A stretch of 64,000 nt of DNA from Haematococcus lacustris (taxonomy: Eukaryota; Chlorophyta; Chlorophyceae; Chlamydomonadales; Haematococcaceae). A program made the position numbers and the translations under genes. How positions within the stretch are numbered: position 1 is the first letter of the stretch; every line of letters begins with the position of its first letter. Positions 12,570 to 24,800 of the stretch are shown in pieces. The notes beneath the pieces are model-generated. The model worked only from the letters and a program-made list of their open reading frames with translations. It did no database searches and was not told where the DNA came from. The stretch covers positions 1,499,981 to 1,563,980 of the forward strand of contig JASKMD010000026.1 of assembly GCA_030144725.1 (NCBI GenBank), read 5' to 3'.

Positions 12570-15500
12570 AGCCTGCAGCTGGGGCAGCAGACGCAGCGAT
12601 GGGGCAAGCCAGGCTGGTTGGTGAGAATGGCTTGTTGCAGCAGCGCAGTCTCACAATGCTCGTCGATATGTACCGTAGATGCAGGCTGAAGTAGGCTGAT
12701 ATGGCAGTGAAACTAGCATCTGCCTGCCAGTGATTGGCACTGTGTGAGGCATGCTGCGGATGCACATGACGCAGACACAGTGACCGTGTAAGGCAGCAGC
12801 CACGCAGTGTGCTGGACAAATGTGCTGGGCCAGCTATGATGGATAGGCGGAGGCTTGGCTAGAGGCCCTGGCTGCCACCAGCGTCTTCAATGCCATGGCC
12901 TGGCATCCCCCAGTGTGCAGCACAGCCAAACATCAGCGGTGTCGCTGCAGCACTTCATGCCAAGGCCTGGGTGCGAGTCGCACAGCCAGCACATACCACT
13001 GTGCCGGGCCTGACTATGTATGAGTGCCACTGACTATTGTGGCCCTGGCGCTGGTAGGCAATCCACGGGGTTATGGTGTTGATGGTGGCTGGCTGCTGCC
13101 CAGCTGCGGGTTAGCAGGGGCATGGGGTGTGGCACAGCTGCTGGCCCTGCTTGGGACGCACAGGGTGCCAGATAGCGAGCTGAGGCAGCAAGGGAGTGGC
13201 TGGCTTACATGAAGCTGTGGCAGTGACCAGCCCTTGGCTGCGAGGGCCAAGCAGGCACGATCGGCCGAACCTTGCTGTGTGCATAGACTGAGAGGTGTGC
13301 GCGGAAATCGGTTGTGACAGCCGCTGTGTGGGCTCGTGGCCTGGCCTGACTAAGTGCATTGAGGTGGTTACGCTCGTGATGTAAGCACACGCCAGGACTT
13401 CCACGCACTCTGTTTGTGCGGCGTCGACCTCGGGCCTGGTCGGGCGGCGCAGCCAACCAAGCTTCAGCCACGTGAAGTGGGCGTCCTGGCGCACCGTGCT
13501 GCTTGCTGCCTCCCGCGATCCTGGCCTCAAATATGTCCTACGATAACGGATGACGGATGCTGCGAGTGTACGACAGGTCGTAAGCCTATGGCCTATTCGA
13601 TCCAATGCGGAACCAAGGAAAACGAGGGTTTTGACATCACACGCCGGCACTGTTCGACAAAATGTAGTTAGCGGACGTTGAGCTGCGATGACGGTGCAGT
13701 CTGCACCGTGCAGACCAAGAGCCATTAAAAGCAACATCCAGGCTGTGCTCCCGTTGAATACGCATGTCCGTGAGCACGCTGGTGTGTACTGTGTGGAGCA
13801 TTTTCATGCTGTGGCGCCCTGACAGCGGCTAATTGCGCCCCCTGTACAGTTTCCTGGAGGCTGCTACATGTTTCTTATCACTGCTACCACTCTGCCACCT
13901 TCTGTGCCCTTGGAACACCTATGCTACCAGGATGACCAGTGGGGCACAGCAGGTTTGTGTACCAGGCTGAGCCTCAAGTGGCTCCAACTAACAGGAAACC
14001 TACCCCTGGTATTCAAAACGTCGCCGCATCCAAGGCACGTGGTTTATATTTATGTGTCGCACATCGCCGGATAGAAGACTCTGTCAGTCAGGTCCCACAA
14101 GGTCAGGTAAAATGGCTCGATAAATTGTACCGTCACTTTTTGTCGCGTATACTGAACTCCAAGAGGTCAAACCGCGACGCCCCGCTGCGGCGTGGTGCTC
14201 CGCAGCTTGGCCTGCGAGGGACGGGCTAAAGTCAACATTGCCCCCCTCCGCGGTATCCTGGCACCAGTGACTCCTTGCACCCTGACGGTAGTGCACATGA
14301 ATCAACAACGCCGCAACGACGAGCGAGGTAGAGCGGTCACTAGTCGGTCGGTCGGCGTGCCGCGATGGGGTGCCGGCATGCAAATCTGCAGTGCTGTTTT
14401 TGAGGTCGATTTGCTGCTTGTTGCTGCTACGCATCCGTCTGGTTTCTGCGCCCTAGCTTTGAGGTATGCTCATAGCTCCTACGGGAAGGATCTGCAGTGT
14501 GTTACATCTGCCCTGCGCAGGTTGGGAGGCTCATGCAATTACATTTAGTTGAAACCTCATTTCTGGGCAGGCACTACATCAAACGCTGTGCTGACCTCAT
14601 GTGGAGATGCAAGCGGTCTGCCCCAAGAACTTCATCTACTTTGATTGCGGTATCCTTAAGATTATCACCCATACATACGCCCAGACATACCTAGCATGCT
14701 CATGTCTAAAGTACCCCATCATCTCGCGCTCACCAGGCTGCGAAAGTAATGAGAATGTTCTGGTTCCTCCAAGCTACCACCAGCGTTCATCAGCGGCGCA
14801 AATTATGCAGACTGGCGGCCATTGATAGCGATGGCACCCCGCACTAAGCGTAGTAAGAATAGGAAGGATCGGAAAGCATAGGACAGCAAAGGGAAGCATA
14901 GGGAAGCATAAGAAAGCATAGGAAGCTCTCGTCGTTCATCAGCCCTCTCAATAATGTCGTCGAAGGAGAGACCAGAAAAAAACAATTCCTTCGGACATGC
15001 TGCCTGCAGCTCGTAGTATATGCTTTGAAGTGGTGGAGGAGTAGGGCCATTGCAACGCTTAGGCATGTTGCGAGTGAGCTGCGGCAGCCCGATGCGAGAT
15101 GCGAGCCACCTGGTCAACCGACCGCCGGCCCTCGCGCTAGCGCTGTTGTGTACCGTACCTACCAGCACCCGCTTAAAAAAGAACGCCGCATCCATCTACA
15201 GTAACCTTGCCAGCTGGACACTTGGCAAGGGTTGGTGGGCGTCCAGGCCGTGCAGGCCCTTTGATGCAGTAGGCATATCGGGAAGGCTCGCTGATCAAGG
15301 CTGTGTAAGCGCGGCATCAAATGGCTCACGGTACATTTTGCCAAAGAGACCTTGTGGGACCTGACTGTCAGCTATGCGTTGCAACTTATATCAATAATTA
15401 TTGTGCAGTGTGCTGAGTGCCCCGCCCCGCCCCGCCCCGCGTCCCTTTCCACTGATTCTGCGGCCGTAACACTGATGCATTGAATAAGGTCAGGTCATGA

Positions 15501-15808
15501 AGACACCACATGTAGGTCGCGCAAGGATTGGTGAAGTGGCCGATGCTCAATGTGCTTGTTTCGTAAACCTCGGCTTGCTGGGTCGCCAAGCACGAGACGC
15601 ATGACAGTGCCTCGTTGCCAGGCACGGAAACGAAAAGAAAGGGTGCGTTGCGAAAGGTTGCACAGCTGGGAGCTGTGCTTGCCACGCTGAGGGGTCGGAG
15701 GGTGGTCCGGACTCGCGGAGATGGAGTCGCCGCCGGTCGTCCGCGCCGGCTACTGGCGTGCGTCAGGCAGGTGACCGCGGGGGGAAACGATAACTTTTTT
15801 GGTGCGCC
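12570..15808. other. Intergenic region upstream of the fasciclin gene and downstream of SMC1, no gene recognised
   Basis: Both neighbours are on the minus strand. The open frames (for example 13111-13737 and 14803-15195, both minus) lack known domains. The second contains a protein-like stretch, LQSIYYELQAACPKELFF, beside AGCATAGG-type short repeats at about 14875-14930. The region should contain the SMC1 3' untranslated region at its right edge and the fasciclin promoter at its left edge. I could not place either signal. Confidence 0.5.
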
Positions 15809-18800
15809 TCACTCTGCTGGTAGCGGCTCGCCGAACGCGGATAAATCAAAGGTGAAGGTGCGCGAGCATCCCAGATCCACGTCCCTGGCCACACCCACCA
15901 GCGCGTCTGCTTTCTCGTAGAAGATGTCCTGCATGAATCCACACATGCGGGTTGTCGTGCTGGGTCGCAGCCCAGGAGTCGTTGGGCGTGCGGCATGATC
16001 ATGGCTCACTTTTAGAGAAATGACGATTGATTGGAAGCGGCCTTGATCGCTGCTGCGCGTCTTGTCACGGATGTAGTGTGCAACGCGGGCGACGTTAGTT
16101 GCGTCGAGGGCCGCGTCTACCTGCGAAGGTTGCAAAGCATGCCCACTTGCATCGTCCCAGCAGGTCAAGTCAAACTCAGCGGTGTCATGTCACTCTACAG
16201 TACGCTTTTTTTGGGCTCACGGCCGCAATTCATCCGTGTGCCATCCACTTGCACGGGCTCAGCAATGTGTACGTCAGTGGCCAAGCAGTGAGCCATGAAG
16301 TCAAGCAGGAGCAGCCGGACTCACCAGGATCAACATAACACCAGCAACATGGCTACGCAGCACCGTGAGGCAACATGGTGGGGTGGCAGTATCCAGCAGC
16401 AGCGGCCGGCAACCACTTACCTCATCTAGTACAAAGAATGGTGAAGGGCGGTAGGAGTGGATGGCGAACAGAAGGGCCAGCGCCGCCACCGTCTTCTCAC
16501 CGCCTGGAACACACATGGCAGGGGCGGCTGCAGTGGCCACTGCTGTCAGGCCGGCTGTTCAGCCAGCCGCATGGTGTGGGGGGCTCAATTGTGTGACCCT
16601 AACTGTGTGACCTCAGTGGGGTGAGGGACTGAGTGGTGTGACCTCAGTGTTACCCTGGCAGCCCTAGAAGGCTCACAGCAGGAGCACATGCAGGCAGGGA
16701 GCAAGACGGCATGGTTTGGGGCGGCAGTGGGGTGTCAATCCTGGGTGAGTCAGAGGGCGGGTAGCTGAGCAATGCGGGGCATACAGGGTGAGGGGTGAAG
16801 GGGCGTGGGGTAGGGCAGGAGGGAGAGGTGAGGGGTGTCAGGTGTCAAGGGCCGGGCTGTACAGTGCGGCTGACCTGACAGCTGCTCCATGTCACGAAAG
16901 CGTTTAGTAGGCGGCATGGCGGTGTACTTGATGCCACCCAGAAACGGCTCCTCGTGGTTCTCCAGACTGAGGTAAGCGGTTCCCCCTGGTCAGCCAGCCC
17001 GTACCCACATGCAGCGTTACACAGTGTGACCCAGGGTGACCAGGCTGAGCAAATGCCACACCCAACGACTTCAATGGAACCCACAGGTCACACAAATGCT
17101 ACACAGTTGCAGCTGGCTTGGTGTGAGGGATGCATGCTGTAGCATGCAGGGGGGTGGCAGCAGGCGCGGCATGGCAGGCAGTGATGGGAGCAAGTGGAGG
17201 GGAGTCACTGTGAAGCAGTCAGGGGTGGAGGGCTGTGGCAGTGGCAGGCAGGGTGAGGGTGTGAGAGGGAGGGGTGAGAGCAGGCTGTTGCTCTGCCTGC
17301 CAGCTCACCCAGGCTGTGTACGCTGCTGGCGGTGAGCTGCTTGTAGATCTCGTCGATGGCGCTGCTGATGTGGGAGAAGGCGGCGGAGAACAGGTCGTGG
17401 CGGGTCTGCCGGCAGCTGCAGCCAGGCAGGGCAAGGGGCGGGGCGGGGAGGGGGGTGCAGGGGGGGTTGGGGTACGGGCTCGTGGGCTCTTGGGTGAATG
17501 GCGGTCTAGTCACACTATTGAGAGAGGGGGTGAGGGAGTGGGTTGGGGGGCCAGAGGCCCTCGTGGGGTTAGGCCCCAACACCGGGGCAAGCACAGCACG
17601 CACAGCTCCCCACCCTTGAGCGCCCCCACCAGCACCAGCTTCCACCTAGCTACTCAGCATCTAGCACTATCGACCTCCAGCTAGCAATGGCCTGGCGCAG
17701 GGCAGCATTGGCAGGGAGTGTATTCTCAGTGGCTGGGGCCAGGGGTTGACCAGAGGGGGTCCGGCCCTCCTCCCACCTCCTCCCCCCACTGGGCCCACTG
17801 CCCCCCTCCTGCACCGCCCACCTGGCAAAGGCCTGCTGCACGGCGGTGGCGTCCTTGCGGGCTTGGTCCAGTGCGGCGACCTGCAGCCGCAGAGGGGAAG
17901 ATGCAGCCTGCCCCTACGCTCCTGCTGTCCCACACCACGCATCAAACCCAGCAGCCCCTACTCTGCCCTGCCTCGCTGCCCCCCCCACCCTGCCCCCCCC
18001 ACCCTGCCCCCCCCCACCCTGCCCCCCCCACCCTGCCCCCCCCACCCTGCCCCCCCTCCCCTGCCCCCCCCACCCTCCCCCCCTCCCCTGCCCCCCCCAT
18101 CCTGCCCCCCTCCCCTGCCCCCCACACCCTGCCCCCCTCCCCTGCCCCCCTCCCCTGCCCCCCCAACCCTCCCCCCCTCCCCTGCCCCCCCCATCCTGCC
18201 CCCCTCCCCTGCCCCCCACACCCTGCCCCCCACACCCTTCCCCCCACACCCTGCCCCCCTCCCCTGCCCCCCCCACCCTGCCCCCCTCCCCTGCCCCCCC
18301 CACCCTGCCCCCCTCCCCTGGCCCCCCCACCCTGCCCCCCCCACCCTGCCCCCCTCCCCTGCCCCCCCCATCCTGCCCCCCTCCCCTGCCCCCCACACCC
18401 TGCCCCCTGCCCCTGCCCCCCCCACCCTGCCCCCCCCACCCTGCCCCCCTCCCCTGCCCCCCCCACCCTGCCCCCCCCACCCTGCCCCCCTCCCCTGCCC
18501 CCCTCCCCTTGCCCCCCTCCCCTGCCCCCCCCACCCTGCCCCCCTCCCCTTGCCCCCCCACCCTGCCCCCCTCCCCTGCCCCCCCCATCCTGCCCCCCTC
18601 CCCTGCCCCCCACACCCTGCCCCCTGCCCCTGCCCCCCCCACCCTGCCCCCCTCCCCTGCCCCCCACACCCTGCCCCCCTCCCCTGCCCCCCCCACCCTG
18701 CCCCCACCCTGCCCTGCTTCTTGACATTCCTCCCAAGCTCAGGGCCCCTCAGGTGTCCTTCAAGGCGCCCTTGCGGCCAGCCTCCCCCCCTCCCCTCCCC

Positions 18801-21800
18801 CCTCACCAGCTCCTTCTCCCGCTCCACCACCGCCTCATACTGGTCCACTGCCTTCAGGTTAGGCACCCGGGCCTCCAGCTCAGCGGCCAGCTCCGCAATC
18901 TGCTTGGCCTGCTCCCTGCAGGGCGATACGGACAAGCAGGCGCGAGGTACGGGCAGGCAGGCGAGATGAGGCAGGCAGGCAGGCAGGCAGGGAGGCCAAG
19001 CCCAGCCAGTGTATGATGCCCCTCAGCATCAGTCGCCTTGGAAGTCTTCCCCTTCAAGCCAGTCACTCGTGGCTGAGCATGCAGTGCTGCAGCTAGGCTA
19101 TGCCAGGGCTGAGGTGCGGGCAGGTCAATGCAGCTGCCTGCAGCAATGCCCCTGCAGCCCAGCCTGCCTGCAGCTCCCCTTTGGGACCCAGACGGTGCAG
19201 ACTAGGGCTCAGTGCAGGCCTGCTGCCAGTCTGCATGCCTGCTGCCTCCACACTTATGCACACAGGCCAACTCGCCAGGCTGCCAGGCTGCCAGGGCTGA
19301 AGTGTTGTGAGGCGCTGGCGAGGGGCGGCAGGTCGCTGGTTCTATTCCTGGCGGGAGCGAGGTGAGGCCCGACCTGGAGATGGCTTCAGAGTCCTTGAAG
19401 CTGGCCAGGCTGGTGAGGCTGCGGGGCAGGGAGGAGAAGTCGATGTCCGTGAGGGCGCTGGGTCTCGCGGCTGACTGGCTGCCCCCTGTGACGCAGCCAG
19501 GCCCAACACACCACATCTGGTCTGGTCTGGTCTGGTGGGAGGGCAGCAAGGGCGCGCCCCGAGGCTACTCTCCTCCCTTGGTGCACGCCTGATGGTGCGG
19601 GCATAGTCTCTCACTCTTTCTTTCTTGTGTGGCCAGGTGCGCAGGGCAACATGACACTGTGAGGCAGTGTGGTGCGCAGTGGGGGGCGACAGGAGGACCC
19701 CAGGAGGAAGGAAGGGCGACAAAAGCTGACCAGACACTGGGGCACATGCACTGTACTTCATTCCAGCAAGCCCTGCAACCTACAATGAGCCCGCTAGAGT
19801 ACCATCTCACCCCCTGCCTCCCTGCCCCCCTGCCCCCCTGCCTCCCTGCCCCCCTGCCTCCCTGCCCCCCTGCCTCCCTGCCCCCCTGCCTCCCTGCCCC
19901 CCTGCCTCCCTGCCCTCCAGCCCCCCTGCCCCCCAGCCCCCCAGCCCCCAGCCCACACCCCTGCCCCCTCAGCTGCATGTCCCGCCCCTACCGCCTGGCC
20001 TAAGGTGAGGATCACCTGCTCCTGAGCCAGGCCCGGCCTGGGTGGCTCCTGCTGCCTCCTCCTCCTCCGCTGCCGCCTCCGCCACCTCCAGCAGTGCCGC
20101 TGCACCTGGCTTGCGGGGGATGTCCACCTGGTCCAAGGCTGCGGCTGAGACCTACAGCAGCAGCAGCAGCAGGGGGGGTCAAGGGGGGTCAGGGGGAGTC
20201 AGGGGGAAAGCAGAGACGGCACAGCTGGCAGTGGGGGAGGGGCGGGTTGAGATGGGTCAGGGCAGGTCAGGGGCAGGGCAGGACAAGGCAGGGACAATAC
20301 ACAAAATGGCAGTGGAGCCTGTCTGTGTTTTTTTCTGCGCTTAAAGTGAGACGTCAAGGGTGGCACGTCAAGGGTGTCCTCACCAGGTCCCTGGCGCGTG
20401 CCTCTGCTGCCTCCTCCCCCGCCTGCGCTGCCGCCTGCTGCCTGCTCAGCCGGGCAATGTCAGAGACCACAGTCGAGCCTCTCTTCCTCAGCTCACGCAG
20501 CTCAGTCTCAGCACGCTCTACCTACAACGAGGGAAGGATGCTGGCATGGCCTGGAGGGGTGGGGTGGGGTGGGGTGGGGTGGGGTGGGGTGGGGTGCGGT
20601 GGGGTGGGGTGGGGTGGGGTGGGGTGGGGTGGGGTGGGGTGGGGTGGGGTGGGGTGGGGTGGGGTGGGGTGGGGTGGGGTGGGGTGGGGTGGGGTGGGGT
20701 GGGGTGGGGTGGGGTGGGGTGGGGTGGGGTGGGGTGGGGTGGGGTGGGGTGGGGTGGGGTGGGGTGGGGTGGGGTGGGGTGGGGTGGGGTGGGGTGGGGT
20801 GGGGTGGGGTGGGGTGGGGTGGGGTGGGGTGGGGTGGGGTGGGGTGGGGTGGGGTGGGGTGGGGTGGGGTGGGGTGGGGTGGGGTGGGGTGGGGTGGGGT
20901 GGGGTGGGGTGGGGTGGGGTGGGGTGGGGTGGGGTGGGGTGGGGTGGGGTGGGGTGGGGTGGGGTGGGGTGGGGTGAGGTGGGGTGGGGTGGTGTGGTGT
21001 GGTGTGGTGTGGGGTGGGTGAGTATAAGGGTGGGGGTTCTGTGTGCATGTGGCTGGCGGTTGACTGACAACAAGACCAGGTCCAGGGTCCAGGTCAAAAA
21101 TGAGCCCACCTCTACATTGCTGGCGCTGATGGCCTCCTGCTCTGCATCCACTTGGCGCTGCAAGTCGTCCAGAGCTGCCTGGGCCGCAGCAACCTCCTCG
21201 GCCACCTCCTCCATGCGGGCTCGATCCTGTATCCAAGTGTGCATCACACTCCCAAAGTGTGTCCTAGCTCACAGTATTGGTTACACTAAAAGTCTTTGTA
21301 TACGGTCAGCGGGTCTTGTTGCGGCTTGGGACAGCAACGGGCGGGGTGGACGGTGGCTGATGCCCATCTCGAAGCTTGCCGCACCTTGTCGAGGTCCTGC
21401 TGCCGCTTGGCCAGCGGCCCGGCAAAATCGCGACCGCGCTCATACTCAAGTTGGTTGCGAATCTTGTTTTCCTGCATGCCATGAACCGCGAGGCTGTGTT
21501 GTCGCAAGAGGTCAGGATCGGAGCGCCCAGCAGTGTGATGCCGGTGTGAATCATACCTGCGCTGTCCGCGCGGCGCGCTCTTTCGCCACACGCGCCTCAA
21601 ACGCCTCGTGCGCGTCCTCGTATTCGCGTATGCTCGCCAACCCCAAGCGTTTCGAGAAAGCAGCAAAGGCGCTGTCACTGACAGCATTCATTCTTGTCTC
21701 AAGCGCCTGCGCGTTTGCGTACATAGTACCGCGTTGGTGGGTGCAGCCGACCCAAGCCCGCGCGGATCGCATCGCATTGTGTAACATCGGTTTCTTGGTT

Positions 21801-24800
21801 TCTATCAACCGCACCTCCATCTCAGACTGTCGAGCAACGACCGCAGCCCGCAAGCGCTCAACCTCCGGTTGCTGCTTGGCAGCCTGCGCGTTGGCCCGTA
21901 CAGCCTCTGCCTCGGCCCGCTGTGACCTGTGTCGTGAACCGGACACGCATGATGCTTGCCCAGTCAACCCGCGCACCCAGTCCTCCGACCCGCCCGACTG
22001 ACACCTTGCAGCACGTCTCACGTTCCGGGCTATGCACACCACCTCGCCTCCGTCCCCCGCAGCCTGGATAACCCAAGCGACACCCACCTGCCTTCTTGCC
22101 CTCCCTACCCCAGACCCGGGTTCGACTCACGCCTCCTGCGCTGCTTTGGCCTCAGCCTCCTTGTAGCTCGCGCGAACCTCCAGCTCGTTGAGTGCCTCGC
22201 TGGCTGCCAGCTCAGCCTCGTGGAGCATCCCCACACTGGGCAAGGACTGCGGCATAGCAGGGGTGGAGGCAGGTGAGGTCACAACAGCAGCAGGGCTGAG
22301 GCCAAACACTCTCTGTGGGTTGCACCTTCCTTTGCCACGTCACTCCTTTCATTCCCCGCTCCTGCAAACTGTCTTCACCTCGATGTGCCATATTGCACGA
22401 GATATGGCCTGCCAGACCCTGGCCTCGACCCTTGGCCTTGGCCCTCACCCCTGCACCTCCACCTTTCCCCAACCCCCGCCCTTCACCCCACCCCTCACCG
22501 CACCCCTCACCCCACCTGCAGCCGGGCACTCAGGTCTTGGGCCTTGGCCTTCAGCTCCGCCACCGCCTGCTCGTCCCAGCGGCTGGCTCGGCCCGCAAGG
22601 CTGCTGGCATCACCGCCTGTGATCAGGCCAGCCTGCAGGCAGCAGGGCAGCAGGGCAACAGGCAGCAGGGCAGCAGGCAGCAGGCAGCAGGCCATTGGGT
22701 ATGGAGGTGAATAGGCCAAAAGTCAGCAGGCGCACTGGTCAAAGGGGGGTATAGAGCGGTGCACAGCCACTGAGGGTGTGTGTGGTGCGGCAGCAGCTAA
22801 GGGAAGGGTCTGAGGGCGGCTCAGTGATGGTCCTTGGCACACCTTCACTGCCTACACCTTCACTGCCTACACCTTCACTGCCTACACCGCCCAAACACAC
22901 CTTTGCGAACTGCGTGCCATCCTTGGCCACCACCTTGTGTCGTTCAGTGCCCCCAAACGCCAGTTGCCTGGCCTCCTCCACGCCATCACACACCAGGGTG
23001 TTGCTGCAGGCAGGGCAGGCAGGCAGGTGGTGAAGCCAGGGGTAGCAGGCAGGGAGGCAAGCGAGGCCAGGGGCAGGAGGTAGGGCAGGGGCAATGGCCG
23101 GAGGGGGGGTCATGGGGGAAGGAGCAAGAGCCAGGGTTAGTTTCAGCCTTCCCCTCCCTCCCCCACTGCTTGGCCTCCTCCTGCCACTCCCCTAGTGCAT
23201 GTCCCTGTCATCCCCTTATCTCTTTCCCCCTCCCTAGCTTTTGCCTCTCTCCAGGCTCCTCCTCCCCTCCCCTGCCTTTCCCCTGTTCCTACCTTGTTTT
23301 CCCTGTTTTCACCCTGTTTTCCCTGTTTTTCTCTGTTTTCCTTGTTTACCCCCTGTTTTCCTTGTTTTCCCCCTGTTTTCTTTGTATTCTCCCTGTTTCC
23401 CCCCTGTTTTCCCCATCAGACTATACTCCTAGGCGCACCCAAAGGCATAGTGGAAGGCGCGCTCCAGCTCAGGCCGCTGCGGCTCCACCAGGTCCAGGGC
23501 CAGGCAGGCGCTGCCACCCAGCCCGCTGCGCAGCCGGTCGCTGATGGGCTGGACCTGCAGCAGTGCGAGGGGGAGAGGAGCAGGCGGCAGGGGGGCAGGG
23601 AGCCCCAGGGGCAAGAGGTAGGGCTCAGGAGAAATCAGCCATCAGAGGACATGGGTGCCCAGCCCTTGCCCTGCCGCTCAGCCTCCCTCCCCTCCTCCGC
23701 CTCCTCACCCCCCCTCCTGCTTCCAATCATCCTTCCCCCTCTGCACTGCCCCACCCAGGCCCAGCCCAACACCTCACCCCTGCCCTGCCCCTCCCTCCCC
23801 CGCCGCCTGTCCTGGTCAGCCTCTTGGCCATAGCCCCAGCCAGGCTCCTCCTGACCCCCCTTGCCTTTTCCCCACAGCCCCAGCCCGCCTCCCCCTGGCT
23901 ACCCCTGCCCCTTGCAGGCCCCCTGGCGCCCCCTGGCCCCCCTGGCCCCCTGCTGCTGACCTTGCAGGTGGCCAGGGGGATGAAGGTCATGGGGGGCACG
24001 TGCTGCTCCTTCAGGTACTGGATGGCCTCGCGGGCCGTGCGCTCGCTGTCCACCACCACACTGTCCATCTCGCGGCCCATAGCCTGCAGGGGGGCAGGCA
24101 GGGAAGCTGGGGAGGGCAGGGCAGGGGGCGGCAAACAACGGGGCAACCCCTCCTCTACCCTAGGGTTAGGGTACCTGGTTAGGGTTAGGGTACCTGGGTT
24201 AGGGTTAGGGTACCTGGGTTAGGGTTAGGGTACCTGGGTTAGGGTTAGGGTACCTGGACCACCAGCCTACCCCACACCCCCCTGCCTGGACCCTGTTGCA
24301 CCAGCCTGCTGGGTCACACCCCAGGTCACTCCTCACGTCATGACAGAAAGACAAGAACAAACCCTTCAGCTAGACCCGTAGGGCAATCATCACTCGAATA
24401 ACAGCAAGCTTAGCATTCAACACTGGCTGCACCCACCCACTCGCCCATGGAGCTCCGCCCATGGGCGCCCATGCAGGCCTCCTGAGGCTCGACGCACCAG
24501 CCTACCCAGCCCACCCAGGATCGCTTCCAGGATCCACCACCACCCTACCCAGGTCCAGGCGTGCATCTATATCTTTTGGGTTCGCACTGTATGGTCACTC
24601 TGGGCCTTCGCCCCCTTGCAATGTCTGCCCCCCGGAGCTGCCCCTCCCCGCCAGCCCCTGCACCCACCACAGCCAGCGCCAGGTTGTACTCCTTGCGGGT
24701 CACCTTGCCCAGGTCAGTCAGGCGGCCAAACACACCTGGGGGGCAGTCAGTGTCAGAGGCTGGGCTTAATGAGGCTGGGCTGGCCCCAGCTGGGTCTCGG

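Noticed and set aside
13111..13737. 208-aa minus-strand frame as a gene
   Set aside because: No recognisable domain, ordinary intergenic composition, overlapping frames on both strands and no supporting splice pattern.
17718..19016. 432-aa and related proline-rich frames, plus glycine-rich frames on the other strand
   Set aside because: They translate the C-rich minisatellite in SMC1 intron 26; all six frames are open because the unit lacks stops.
20094..22001. 635-aa frame with GWGGVGWGG repeats, and [10 protein letters not shown] frames opposite
   Set aside because: Translation of the GGGGT array in an intron, flanked by antisense of SMC1 exons.
24161..24257. True chromosome end (telomere)
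   Set aside because: Only five units, interrupted by a spacer, and flanked on both sides by SMC1 exons.
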